From an uncultured Lachnoclostridium sp. (lineage in GTDB: Bacteria; Bacillota; Clostridia; Lachnospirales; Lachnospiraceae), in assembly GCA_948330435.1 (NCBI GenBank), contig CAOJBY010000001.1, positions 1 through 64,000 on the forward strand: 64,000 nt of DNA, read 5' to 3'. Numbering within the stretch: the stretch's first letter is position 1; each line of letters opens with the position of its first letter. Shown here piece after piece: positions 26,191 to 33,815 of the stretch. The notes under the pieces are model-generated. The model saw only the letters and a list, made by a program, of their open reading frames with translations, made no database searches and had not been told where the DNA came from. Position numbers and translations under genes: made by a program.

Positions 26191-26851
26191 CAGAAAAGTC
26201 CAACCGCCTTTCCTGCAATTCCTAGCACAAAGCTTGCAATAATACAAATATACATGCCCTTTTTGTTTTTAATCAAAATCCAGTAATAAGATAATACCAG
26301 CAGCAGGGGAATCAGGCTGGGCATTAATGAATTGATAATATCCTGAAGAATAATCTCCTTTTCTCCAATCAGCCATACACAGCCTATATTCAGGTTTACG
26401 AATCCTACAATCATGGCTCCTACTACCATCATGCCGACAATCGTTGCACCCTCAACGAACTTATCAATAATGTTGCTGCCTTTCATTTTAACTACAAGAT
26501 TTGTTCCAAGCTCATAGCCATATTTGATAAACAGCCATCGTGAACAAACATTCAGCAATACATTGGGAATCAGGAACACAAATGGACCTGCCGGATTTCC
26601 ATCCAATGCCAACGCAGCTCTTCCAATGCCAGAGAAACGCCGATTACCGCATTTCCGGTATAGGGATGACAGTTAAAAAATTCATTGTGACGCTGCATTG
26701 CCTCCTGGAAATCCTCCTGATTCGGATACAGGACACGCAGTGCCGGTATCATGGAGTAACAGAATCCCAAAGAACAATATCGCTCATAATTAATAGTGGT
26801 CATCGTAAAGAAAGAACGCCAAAATACTTCAATGCCCAAATATCCAGTCAT
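26190..26851 (-). pseudogene. Mannose-family PTS EIID remnant
   Basis: The N-terminal half reads FWRSFFTMTTINYERYCSLG, GFCYSMIPALRVLYP, and HPYTGNAVIGVSLALEE; the rest continues in another frame as GNPAGPFVFLIPNVLLNV with two or three transmembrane segments to the end GIAGKAVGLF. A deletion of perhaps 25-30 residues at about 26.61 kb also shifts the frame. The EIIB and EIIC genes that should accompany it are missing altogether. Confidence 0.85.
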
Positions 26852-26854
26852 GCC

Positions 26855-27058
26855 CGGAACACCAGAGTCAAATCCGATTACCGGAATGCTCTTGTCAAGA
26901 CATGTCTGAAGCTGCTAGAGGATTCCCGGAATCGTGTTAAGCATGCGATTTTCATGGAAATCACAGGCCTTACTTTGGAACAGGCGGAAAAACATATCGT
27001 TCAGGCAAAGGGACGGCTCCGGATTGCACTTAATAATTATAAAAAATTGGGAGTTTAG
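26855..27058 (+). pseudogene. N-acetylmuramic acid 6-phosphate etherase (MurQ) C-terminal fragment
   Basis: The plus-strand frame ending at 27058 has the terminal helical block of MurQ: LKLLEDSRNRVKHAIFMEIT, GLTLEQAEKHIVQAKGRLRIALNN, matching the family pattern of VKTAIVM followed by a UBA-like small helical end. Nothing of the SIS domain remains upstream, where the opposite strand encodes the EIID remnant. MurQ cleaves MurNAc-6-P to GlcNAc-6-P and lactate and fits with the NanE and PTS remnants next to it. Confidence 0.65.
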
Positions 27059-27099
27059 GTTTTTCTTTATAACACTCATTCCAAATATAATTGTTCAGT

Positions 27100-27136
27100 T
27101 TCTTTCGAAAGAATCTTTATTTATTTCGTTTAAAAG
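27100..27136 (+). promoter_or_regulatory. Operator-like sites before the activase gene
   Basis: A perfect 14-base palindrome TTCTTTCGAAAGAA (27100-27113) is followed by TTTCGTTTAAAA (27124-27135). The second word closely resembles the paired TTTCGTTTGTAA-type repeats in front of glycyl radical enzyme 1 at 31038-31070, suggesting shared control by the DeoR protein. Confidence 0.5.
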
Positions 27137-27215
27137 TATAATGATTTCTTTTTATTTACAAACACTGCATTTCATGATAAACTATCAGCAGTTATAGTAA
27201 TGTGGAGGTAGTTTT

Positions 27216-28001
27216 ATGAAGACTACAGGCAACGCTCAGACAGGTCTTATTTTTAACATCCAAAAGTTCAGCATCAACGACGGCCCCGGCATCCGTTCTA
27301 CTATCTTTTTTGCCGGATGCCCCTTAAGCTGCCGGTGGTGCTCCAATCCGGAGTCCCAGAACCGCAACCGGGAAGCGGCTCTTACCTCCGGTGATCCCAA
27401 GCTGGCCGGAAAGGAGTGGACGGTAGACCAGGTGATCGCAGAAGTAGAAAAAGATCACTGTTTCTATGAAGAATCCGGGGGCGGCATCACGCTTTCCGGC
27501 GGCGAGGTTCTTCAGCAACACGCCTTTGCCAATGCACTTTTAAAAGAAGCCCATAAGCACTCCCTCCACTGTGCGGCGGAGACAACAGGCTTTGCTTCAC
27601 ATGAGGTGTTTTCGGAATTTATTCAGAATATCGATCTGCTGCTTTTTGATATGAAGCATTGTGATCGGGAAATTCACCATGAGAAAACAGGTGTGTATAA
27701 TGATATTATTTTAGAAAATATGCGTTATGCCCTGGAACAAAGGGTCCCGGTTATTGCACGGATTCCTGTCATTCCCGGCTTTAATGCCAACAAAAAGGCC
27801 GCCGCAGGAATGGCTGCACTTCTAAAAGATATGGGAATCAAGGAGGTTCATCTTCTTCCTTTTCATCAGTTTGGGGAAAAAAAGTATGAGCAACTGGGGA
27901 TTCCCTATGAAATGGCAGATGTAAAGCAGCTCCATCCCGAGAATCTGCAAGCTTATCTGGATATCTTTTTAAAAGAGGGACTGGAAGCTTCTTTTCGGTA
28001 A
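27216..28001 (+). CDS. Radical-SAM glycyl radical enzyme activase (short type)
   Basis: This 261-residue protein has the activase cluster motif CPLSCRWCSNPE (CxxxCxxC, near residue 36), preceded by NDGPGIRSTIFF, and the downstream TLSGGEVLQQ motif. It uses SAM to install the glycyl radical on a partner enzyme. It lacks the ferredoxin-type double 4Fe-4S insert seen in the second activase (35591-36484), so its length is close to that of the insert-free PFL-activase type. The natural partner is probably the glycyl radical enzyme at 28606-31020, although that gene is on the opposite strand; similar operator-like words precede both. The start has GGAGG about eight bases upstream. Confidence 0.93.
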   Translation: MKTTGNAQTGLIFNIQKFSINDGPGIRSTIFFAGCPLSCRWCSNPESQNRNREAALTSGDPKLAGKEWTVDQVIAEVEKDHCFYEESGGGITLSGGEVLQQHAFANALLKEAHKHSLHCAAETTGFASHEVFSEFIQNIDLLLFDMKHCDREIHHEKTGVYNDIILENMRYALEQRVPVIARIPVIPGFNANKKAAAGMAALLKDMGIKEVHLLPFHQFGEKKYEQLGIPYEMADVKQLHPENLQAYLDIFLKEGLEASFR

Positions 28002-28039
28002 ATTTTTCTGCTCACAATCTTATATCAGGAGGAATATTT

Positions 28040-28491
28040 ATGCCGCAGGCAATTGGAGAAACTGTTTTTGATGTCTTATATCTGAGCTTTGCAATCATAG
28101 CCGGTCTCATTATGCTGATAAAAGGAAATCAGCCCCTGGTTAAAAAATTCGGCCTGATGTCCGTGCTGCTTGGCACCGGGGATTCCTTTCATCTTGTCCC
28201 ACGCTCCTACGCCCTCTGGACCACCGGCCTGGAAGCGAATGCGGCGGCCCTTGGAATCGGAAAGCTGATTACTTCCATTACTATGACCGTTTTTTACTTA
28301 ATACTATTTTATATCTGGCGTGAACGCTATAAAGTCAGAGAATGCAACGGACTGACAAAAGCAATGTGGCTCCTGACCATATTGCGTATTGCTCTCTGTG
28401 CACTTCCGCAAAATCAATGGCCTATGTGTGGATCATCTTCATGGGTTGGCAGCTTTACAAAGAGTCGCAGCTTTCTGTTTCAAACATATAA
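28040..28491 (+). pseudogene. Small polytopic membrane protein, truncated by internal deletion
   Basis: From the ATG at 28040 (AGGAGG upstream) about 125 residues encode four hydrophobic segments (DVLYLSFAIIAGLIMLI; FGLMSVLLGTGDSFHLVPR; and others). After LCALPQNQW the frame becomes unlike a membrane protein, while another frame continues MAYVWIIFMGWQLYKES to a stop at 28491. A deletion with frameshift explains both. Family is unrecognised. It is 38 bases after the activase gene and was likely cotranscribed with it. Confidence 0.65.
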
Positions 28492-28536
28492 ATCAAAGCC
28501 ACAATTGATTTATAAAATACAAAGGTCAAGACACAA

Positions 28537-28574
28537 ATGCTGACTGAAAAAATTTTCGTTTTTTCAGCCAGCAT
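28537..28574. terminator. Bidirectional terminator
   Basis: ATGCTGACTGAAAAAA (28537-28552) pairs with TTTTTTCAGCCAGCAT (28559-28574) with one mismatch, and CATTTTTTT follows on the plus strand. It separates the convergent membrane-protein remnant and glycyl radical enzyme 1. Confidence 0.85.
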
Positions 28575-28605
28575 CATTTTTTTAAATGATCTGTATGGAG
28601 TCTCT

Positions 28606-31020
28606 CTATAAGCTTTGCTCCGTTCTCTCAATAATGTCATCCTGTGTCTTTCTGGACAACACATTGAAGAATGCACTGTATCCCGCCACACGGACAATCA
28701 GATCCCTGTGCTTCTCCGGATGTTCCTGGGCATCCAGAAGTGTCTCCCTGGATACAATATTGTACTGCACATGATATCCATGCAGCCTGTTGAAAAAGGC
28801 CCTAAGCAGCATCTCCAGCTTCTGCTTATTTTCCTCCTTGGACAGCATCTGGGGCGTCATCTTCTGATTCAGGAGCACGCCGCCGGTGATCTTTTCCGTC
28901 CGAAGCTTGGAGATGGACTTAAATACTCCGGTGGGACCATTCTTATCCGCATTGTGAGCAGGGCTGCAGCCCTCCGCAAGAGGTTCATATGCATTTCGCC
29001 CGTCCGGTGTGGCCATGGTTCCCATTCCCTGTCCCACATTGGCACTGATGGATGAGGTTCCCGCATAGCGGATTCCGCCGATGGGCCCTCTCTTATAACG
29101 GGTGCTGGGATATTTCTCAATCTCATCCAGATAGGTATCGTATGCTTCTACTACCAAAAGGTCCGCCGCATCATCATCATTTCCGTACTTGGGTGCGTCA
29201 TTGATCAGTATCTCTTGGATCTTCTTGTTTTCCGGAGACTGGAAATCATCAAGAATCGCATCCCAAAGCTGTTCTTTTGTAATCTTCTTTTCCTCATAGA
29301 CAAGCTTTTTAATTGCCGCCAGAGAATCTGCCATATTGGCAATGCCCACCTGAAGACCGGAGATAAAGTCATAAACCGCACCGCCCTCTTTGATGGTTTT
29401 TCCCCGTCCGATGCAATCATCCGTCAGGGCAGAGCAAAGAATGTCCGGAACATCTCTCTCCGATGCCTTGTCAATGGCATTTTCTACAATTACGCTGTAG
29501 CGGGTCATCTCCCGAAGAGATTTGTCCCATGCACGCATCAGGTCCTCATAGGTCTCCATGTCTTTGAAGTATCCATATCCCTTTGTAAACCGCTTTCCGC
29601 TTGTGAGATCCACGCCGTTGTTCATCACGCACAGAAGCAGTCTGGGGAAGTTGATGTAGGACATACCCGTACAGCGGTAGCCCCATTTTCCGGGAACTGC
29701 TGTTTCCACGCAGCCGATGGCACTGTAATTATAAGCGTCCTCTTCTTTTACACCCCACCCCATAAAGGATGGAATGATAACTTCATCATTATTCAGAGCA
29801 GGCATACCAAAGCCCAGCTTCATGACTTCGATACACTCGTCAAAGAAATGCTTGTCAAGGTTGGCATGGTAGCGGACTGTCAGATTGGGCTGTGTCAGCC
29901 TTGTCTGTGCTACGGACTGAAGAACCAGGAAACTCAACTCATTCACCGCATCCTTTTTGTCCGTCGTCTGGCCGCCGATGGTAACGTTCTGGTACATGGG
30001 CGAGCCTGCGGAGCTTAAGGTATGTGCCTGGGAGCGTACCTTGTTGATCGTCAGCGTCTTAATCCAAAGGCAGGTCAGAAGCTCCAGGGCTTCTTCTTTG
30101 GTAATCCTGCCCTCTTTTAAATCATTGATATAGTAGGAGTACATATACTGGTCAAACCGGCCATAGCTCAGAGAATGGCCATTGGATTCGATCTGCAGGA
30201 TCAGTTGTATAAACCAGACAGACTGCACGGCTTCCCGGAAAGAAGATGCCGGTTCATAGGGTACTTTTTTGCAGATCTCACTCATCTCAAGAAGTTCCCT
30301 TTTTCTTTCAGCATTCGCCTCTTTTTCGGCCAGTTCTTTTGCCAGAACGCTGTACCGCTGTGCAAATGCACGGACGGCTTCAATAACGATAAGAACTGCA
30401 TGATAAAATACATTCTTATCAATGCTGTCCGGATCTGTAAGATCCAGAGCCTCCCTGCATTCTCTGGTCCGCTTTTCATATCCCTTTAAGCCGTCGGACA
30501 AAAGACGCTCATAGTTCACTGCCAGATGTGCATCGCCTGCGTTTAGCTTGCCCTCCATTCCAAAAACGCCGGTCTCCATAAATACGTTGACCTCATCCGG
30601 AAGAAGTGCTTCCCCCCTTGCACGCAGGTTGTTATTTTCCCAAAATGGAGCAAGTTCACGAATCTGCTCCTTTGTCTCCTCCGTAATGTAAAAGACGTCG
30701 CCGTCCCGTTTTTCAAAAAGATCTAGTTCATTTAAAACAAACTCCAGGGTATATTCCGGAAACACAGGGGCATTCCTGTTCTTTGTCGCCTGGTTGCCTG
30801 CAAGCAGGGACTTGTCTTCTATATAGATGCTCATCTTCTCCAGAATGTTTTTCAGCATCAAAGCCCGAACCATAACCCGGGGCTGATTTAAGTTCTCTTT
30901 GTAAACTTCCGTAGCCCAAATAGCACGCTCCGCATCCACATAAGGCTTCTCATCCAGAACCTCTTCACGGAAAGCTTTCATCCGTTCGGTTAATTCGCCA
31001 AAATGATTTTTGTTTTCCAT
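28606..31020 (-). CDS. Glycyl radical enzyme 1 (PFL-like, GCVE type)
   Basis: This 804-residue enzyme has the PFL domain and a C-terminal glycyl radical domain. The thiyl cysteine is Cys437 in SAIGCVETAVPGKW, and the radical glycine is Gly780 in RVAGYSAFF. A GCVE motif, rather than the paired cysteines of true pyruvate formate-lyase, marks the dehydratase/lyase side of the family. The active-site surroundings remind me of E. coli YbiW/PflD, for which sugar-phosphate (1,5-anhydroglucitol-6-phosphate) substrates have been proposed; this link is from memory and unverified. The ATG at 31020 has GGAGG five bases upstream. It diverges from a DeoR regulator, and both promoters sit among repeated operator-like words. 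It is oxygen-sensitive and cytoplasmic by family. Confidence 0.93.
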   Translation of the reverse strand: MENKNHFGELTERMKAFREEVLDEKPYVDAERAIWATEVYKENLNQPRVMVRALMLKNILEKMSIYIEDKSLLAGNQATKNRNAPVFPEYTLEFVLNELDLFEKRDGDVFYITEETKEQIRELAPFWENNNLRARGEALLPDEVNVFMETGVFGMEGKLNAGDAHLAVNYERLLSDGLKGYEKRTRECREALDLTDPDSIDKNVFYHAVLIVIEAVRAFAQRYSVLAKELAEKEANAERKRELLEMSEICKKVPYEPASSFREAVQSVWFIQLILQIESNGHSLSYGRFDQYMYSYYINDLKEGRITKEEALELLTCLWIKTLTINKVRSQAHTLSSAGSPMYQNVTIGGQTTDKKDAVNELSFLVLQSVAQTRLTQPNLTVRYHANLDKHFFDECIEVMKLGFGMPALNNDEVIIPSFMGWGVKEEDAYNYSAIGCVETAVPGKWGYRCTGMSYINFPRLLLCVMNNGVDLTSGKRFTKGYGYFKDMETYEDLMRAWDKSLREMTRYSVIVENAIDKASERDVPDILCSALTDDCIGRGKTIKEGGAVYDFISGLQVGIANMADSLAAIKKLVYEEKKITKEQLWDAILDDFQSPENKKIQEILINDAPKYGNDDDAADLLVVEAYDTYLDEIEKYPSTRYKRGPIGGIRYAGTSSISANVGQGMGTMATPDGRNAYEPLAEGCSPAHNADKNGPTGVFKSISKLRTEKITGGVLLNQKMTPQMLSKEENKQKLEMLLRAFFNRLHGYHVQYNIVSRETLLDAQEHPEKHRDLIVRVAGYSAFFNVLSRKTQDDIIERTEQSL

Positions 31021-31037
31021 ATTACCCTCCAATATTA

Positions 31038-31103
31038 TTTCGTTCGTAATTAATTTATTTTCGTTTGTAAGAATATGCTATCATTTTTTTGGTTGTTTGT
31101 CAA
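31038..31103 (-). promoter_or_regulatory. Promoter and tandem operators of glycyl radical enzyme 1
   Basis: On the minus strand TTGACA (31103-31098) and TAGCAT (31080-31075) are 17 bases apart. Just downstream are TTTCGTTTGTAA (31059-31070) and TTTCGTTCGTAA (31038-31049), exactly 21 bases apart, i.e. on one face of the helix. This arrangement suits repression by the divergently encoded DeoR protein. Confidence 0.7.
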
Positions 31104-31126
31104 TGGAATTTTAATCTCTACTTTTA

Positions 31127-31190
31127 TTCGAAACAAATTTTGTTTCATTTGAAAAAGATGTTGTAGGGCTGTTCTGGGACATGCTATAAT
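31127..31190 (+). promoter_or_regulatory. Operator palindrome and promoter of the DeoR gene
   Basis: GAAACAAA (31130-31137) and TTTGTTTC (31139-31146) form an 8-1-8 perfect palindrome within a looser larger one (31127-31153). An extended -10 element TGCTATAAT (31182-31190) with TTGTAG 18 bases before the hexamer drives the regulator gene. Confidence 0.6.
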
Positions 31191-31225
31191 CTATATAAGA
31201 TATTAATGAGTGAAAGGAATCTTCC

Positions 31226-31969
31226 ATGAAAGAACGACATCTTAAAATATTAGATATGGTCAACGAAAAAGACAGAATCAGTGTCCAGGAGCTGGCTGCC
31301 AAGCTGGGCCTTTCCGTTGTTACGATACGAAAGGATCTGGAGGAACTGGAATCCGAGGGACTTCTACGCCGCCAGCACGGCTATGCTGCCAAAGCTTCCC
31401 CGGATGCCATCAATTCCCGTATGTCTTTCCGCTATCTGGAAAAAAAGAAAATCGCACAAAAAGCCGTTTCCTTAGTGGAACCTATGGAAACCATCATGAT
31501 TGAATCCGGCTCTACCTGTGCTCTTTTTGCTGCGGAACTGGCTGCAGTCAATGATGTAACCATCATTACCAACTCTACCTATATCGCCCGTTCCTTAGGA
31601 ACTTCCCCAGGTGCAAAGGTAATTTTGCTGGGTGGCGATTATGATACGGTTGCGGAGGTCACTACCGGACCGGTCACAGAACTCTGTGCCCACGAATATT
31701 ATGTGGACAAAATCTTTGTTGGCATTGACGGATATACGAAAGAAAACGGATTCACCAACATCAACCATACCCGCTGCAGCACAGTCCGTGCCCTGGCAAA
31801 GCAGGCGGACAAGGTCGTTGTCCTGACCACCTCGGATAAGTTTGGGAAGCGAAGCGTGGCAAAAATGTTCTCTTCCAACGAAGTGCATACAGTAGTGACC
31901 GATTCACAACTCTCACGGGAATATATCGACATTTTGCACTCACAAAATATGCGGGTAGAGCTTGCCTAA
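31226..31969 (+). CDS. DeoR-family sugar-phosphate-responsive regulator
   Basis: This 247-residue repressor has an N-terminal winged helix (DRISVQELAAKLGLSVVTIRKDLEELE) and a DeoR-type sugar-phosphate sensor domain (about residues 75-235) with the ribose-isomerase-like motifs MIESGSTCALFAAEL and FVGIDGYTKENGFT. The family typically represses sugar genes until a phosphorylated intermediate binds. It lies divergent to glycyl radical enzyme 1 and should control it; similar sites before the activase at 27216 suggest that gene too. The ATG has AAAGGA seven bases upstream. Confidence 0.92.
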   Translation: MKERHLKILDMVNEKDRISVQELAAKLGLSVVTIRKDLEELESEGLLRRQHGYAAKASPDAINSRMSFRYLEKKKIAQKAVSLVEPMETIMIESGSTCALFAAELAAVNDVTIITNSTYIARSLGTSPGAKVILLGGDYDTVAEVTTGPVTELCAHEYYVDKIFVGIDGYTKENGFTNINHTRCSTVRALAKQADKVVVLTTSDKFGKRSVAKMFSSNEVHTVVTDSQLSREYIDILHSQNMRVELA

Positions 31970-32007
31970 TGCCAGTAGGCCACATCAGGCTACTAGCCAA
32001 GCCATAT

Positions 32008-32042
32008 AAAAAGGGGCCACCTCATCATTTCCCGGTAGCCCC
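32008..32042 (-). terminator. Terminator of the ten-gene sugar/radical operon
   Basis: GGGGCCACC (32013-32021) pairs with GGTAGCCCC (32034-32042) with one mismatch; on the minus strand TTTTTATAT follows directly. It ends transcription after the ROK kinase gene. Confidence 0.85.
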
Positions 32043-32119
32043 CTCTACATCTTTATTATAGTTCTCCGCTTTCGTCCATAAAAGGACAAACGCAGTTTAC
32101 TCCAACGACAGGTTCCATG

Positions 32120-33058
32120 TTACCTTAAAAGTTCCGCCGCCCCAATAATTCCAAAATCTTTCTTTAACTCCGCAAATCGGAATTCTACCGGCATCTTAAT
32201 CTGATCATACCGATCAAACTCTTCCCTCACCCGGCCAAATAAGATGTCTCCAAAGCTGGTAAGTCCGCCCCCAAACACAAACACATTAATGTTCAGCAGC
32301 TGATAAACGTTGTACACGCAGACCGCCAAATGATGTGCCATATGCAGGATTTCTTCCCTGGCAAGTTCATCTCCCGCCTCATAAGCTTTCAAAAGTGCCT
32401 CGCCATTTAACTCCTCTGCTTGTGACAAAAGGCTCTCTTTTCCTTTCAGCATACGAATTGCCAGGCGTTTCGGCAGATTCCGTCCGCTGATCTGGGACAT
32501 AAAACAGCCATAATTTCCACAGCCACACATAATCCCCTCATCCGGAGTATCCAGCATATGCCCGCTTTCTCCGGCCCAGCCATAGCTTCCCCGAAACACA
32601 TCCCGGTTAATGATAATGCCACTTCCAATTCCTGTGCTGACCGCCATATATACCATGTCTTTGCAGTCCCGTCCCGCACCCCGCCTGTGCTCCGCCAAGG
32701 CTGCTACATTACTGTCATTATCCAGAATAACCCTTACACCAAGTCTCTCCTCCATGTAATCTCTCATTCCGAAATCATGAATATTCACCATGGCGGATGT
32801 CATATGTATATAGCCCGTTTCGAATCGGATATAGGAGGGCATACAGATACCAATGCCGTATACCTCTTCCAGAGAAGCTTTATTTTTCTCCAATATATCC
32901 TTTATAGTGGTAATCACCTGATCGGAAAACGTCGGTCCGTCCGCCTGAATGTCCGTGGGATGCTGATAACGATCCAGGAGTTCCCCTGCCCGGTCAAAGA
33001 GACCATAAGCAACCTTTGTCCCCCCTGCATCAATTCCAAATATATATTTTTTCTCCAT
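32120..33058 (-). CDS. ROK-family sugar kinase
   Basis: This 312-residue cytoplasmic protein is a ROK kinase of the glucokinase/N-acetylhexosamine kinase kind. It shows the phosphate-binding FGIDAGGTKVAYGLFD at the N-terminus, the catalytic aspartate region LDNDSNVAALAEH, and the zinc motif CGCGNYGC with the preceding GHM. The substrate is probably a hexose or amino sugar, not resolvable by sequence. The ATG at 33058 has GAGG seven bases upstream. It is the last gene of the minus-strand operon that starts at the RbsB-like gene, and could phosphorylate the ketose or aldose made by the isomerase next to it. Confidence 0.92.
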   Translation of the reverse strand: MEKKYIFGIDAGGTKVAYGLFDRAGELLDRYQHPTDIQADGPTFSDQVITTIKDILEKNKASLEEVYGIGICMPSYIRFETGYIHMTSAMVNIHDFGMRDYMEERLGVRVILDNDSNVAALAEHRRGAGRDCKDMVYMAVSTGIGSGIIINRDVFRGSYGWAGESGHMLDTPDEGIMCGCGNYGCFMSQISGRNLPKRLAIRMLKGKESLLSQAEELNGEALLKAYEAGDELAREEILHMAHHLAVCVYNVYQLLNINVFVFGGGLTSFGDILFGRVREEFDRYDQIKMPVEFRFAELKKDFGIIGAAELLR

Positions 33059-33104
33059 CTTCAATCCTCATCCGATCTTATATATTTCTGCAAGCAGCAA
33101 AAAC

Positions 33105-33785
33105 CTACTTTCTTTCCGGATACTCATTGCACAGCAAACGGTAAGGCGGTTCATCTTCCTCTATTGTAGGAAAGCGTCCGATTGGTTCATAAAACCGGTT
33201 ATCGCTGTTATCATCGTTGCACATAGACACCTCGCCAATCAATGCATAGCCTGTGCCCGGTTCTACCGAAAAGTCATGATAAGTATAGGGATACAGAGAC
33301 AGGGATTCTCCCGGTTTCAACACAATCTCTGTTCCGGCCGGAACCATGTATTTACGTCCGTCACGAAATACCGCTACATCTGTATCCGCCAGGCCCTCAT
33401 TCTCATCTGCATTCCACAGATGGAACACCACATTTCCTCCTCCCCGGTTGATAATATCCTCCATCTTTTTCCAGTGGAAATGATTAGGAGAAAGCTGCCC
33501 CTCCCGAAGCATCATAATCTTCTCTGCATAAGTTTTTGTGTAATTGGGGTTTCCCACATTGCCATTTCGCAAAGTAATCAGCGTCAGGCCAACTTTATCG
33601 AAATCACCCAATCCATAATCCGTAACATCCCACCCAAGGGCATTATCCCATATCTCCTGATACTCCTCCCCCTTTTCTTTCCACTCATCAGGGGTAAAGC
33701 CAAGAAATGGCGGAAGAACAAATTGGTGCTTTTCAAGCAAGCCCTCAAACTCTTTAATGATAGCATTGATTTCTGAACGTTTCAT
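33105..33785 (-). CDS. D-lyxose ketol-isomerase (cupin)
   Basis: This 226-residue cupin-fold enzyme matches D-lyxose isomerases, which interconvert D-lyxose/D-xylulose and often D-mannose/D-fructose. The metal site is visible as SPNHFHWKKMEDI with a later glutamate and histidine (YPYTYHDF). The ATG at 33785 has AGGAGG six bases upstream; the TTG two codons earlier is too near. It is between the ASKHA-fold protein and the ROK kinase in the operon, implying that an aldose-ketose step is part of the pathway. A broken paralogue lies at 10682-11180. Confidence 0.92.
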   Translation of the reverse strand: MKRSEINAIIKEFEGLLEKHQFVLPPFLGFTPDEWKEKGEEYQEIWDNALGWDVTDYGLGDFDKVGLTLITLRNGNVGNPNYTKTYAEKIMMLREGQLSPNHFHWKKMEDIINRGGGNVVFHLWNADENEGLADTDVAVFRDGRKYMVPAGTEIVLKPGESLSLYPYTYHDFSVEPGTGYALIGEVSMCNDDNSDNRFYEPIGRFPTIEEDEPPYRLLCNEYPERK

Positions 33786-33815
33786 ATTCAACCTCCTTTT
33801 CCGGTTCCGCTGTAT

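Noticed and set aside
29215..30018. 267-codon plus-strand frame within glycyl radical enzyme 1
   Set aside because: Antisense shadow of a highly conserved enzyme.
28606..31020. Annotation as pyruvate formate-lyase
   Set aside because: The adjacent two-cysteine active site of true formate lyases is absent; the motif is GCVE, typical of dehydratase/lyase members.
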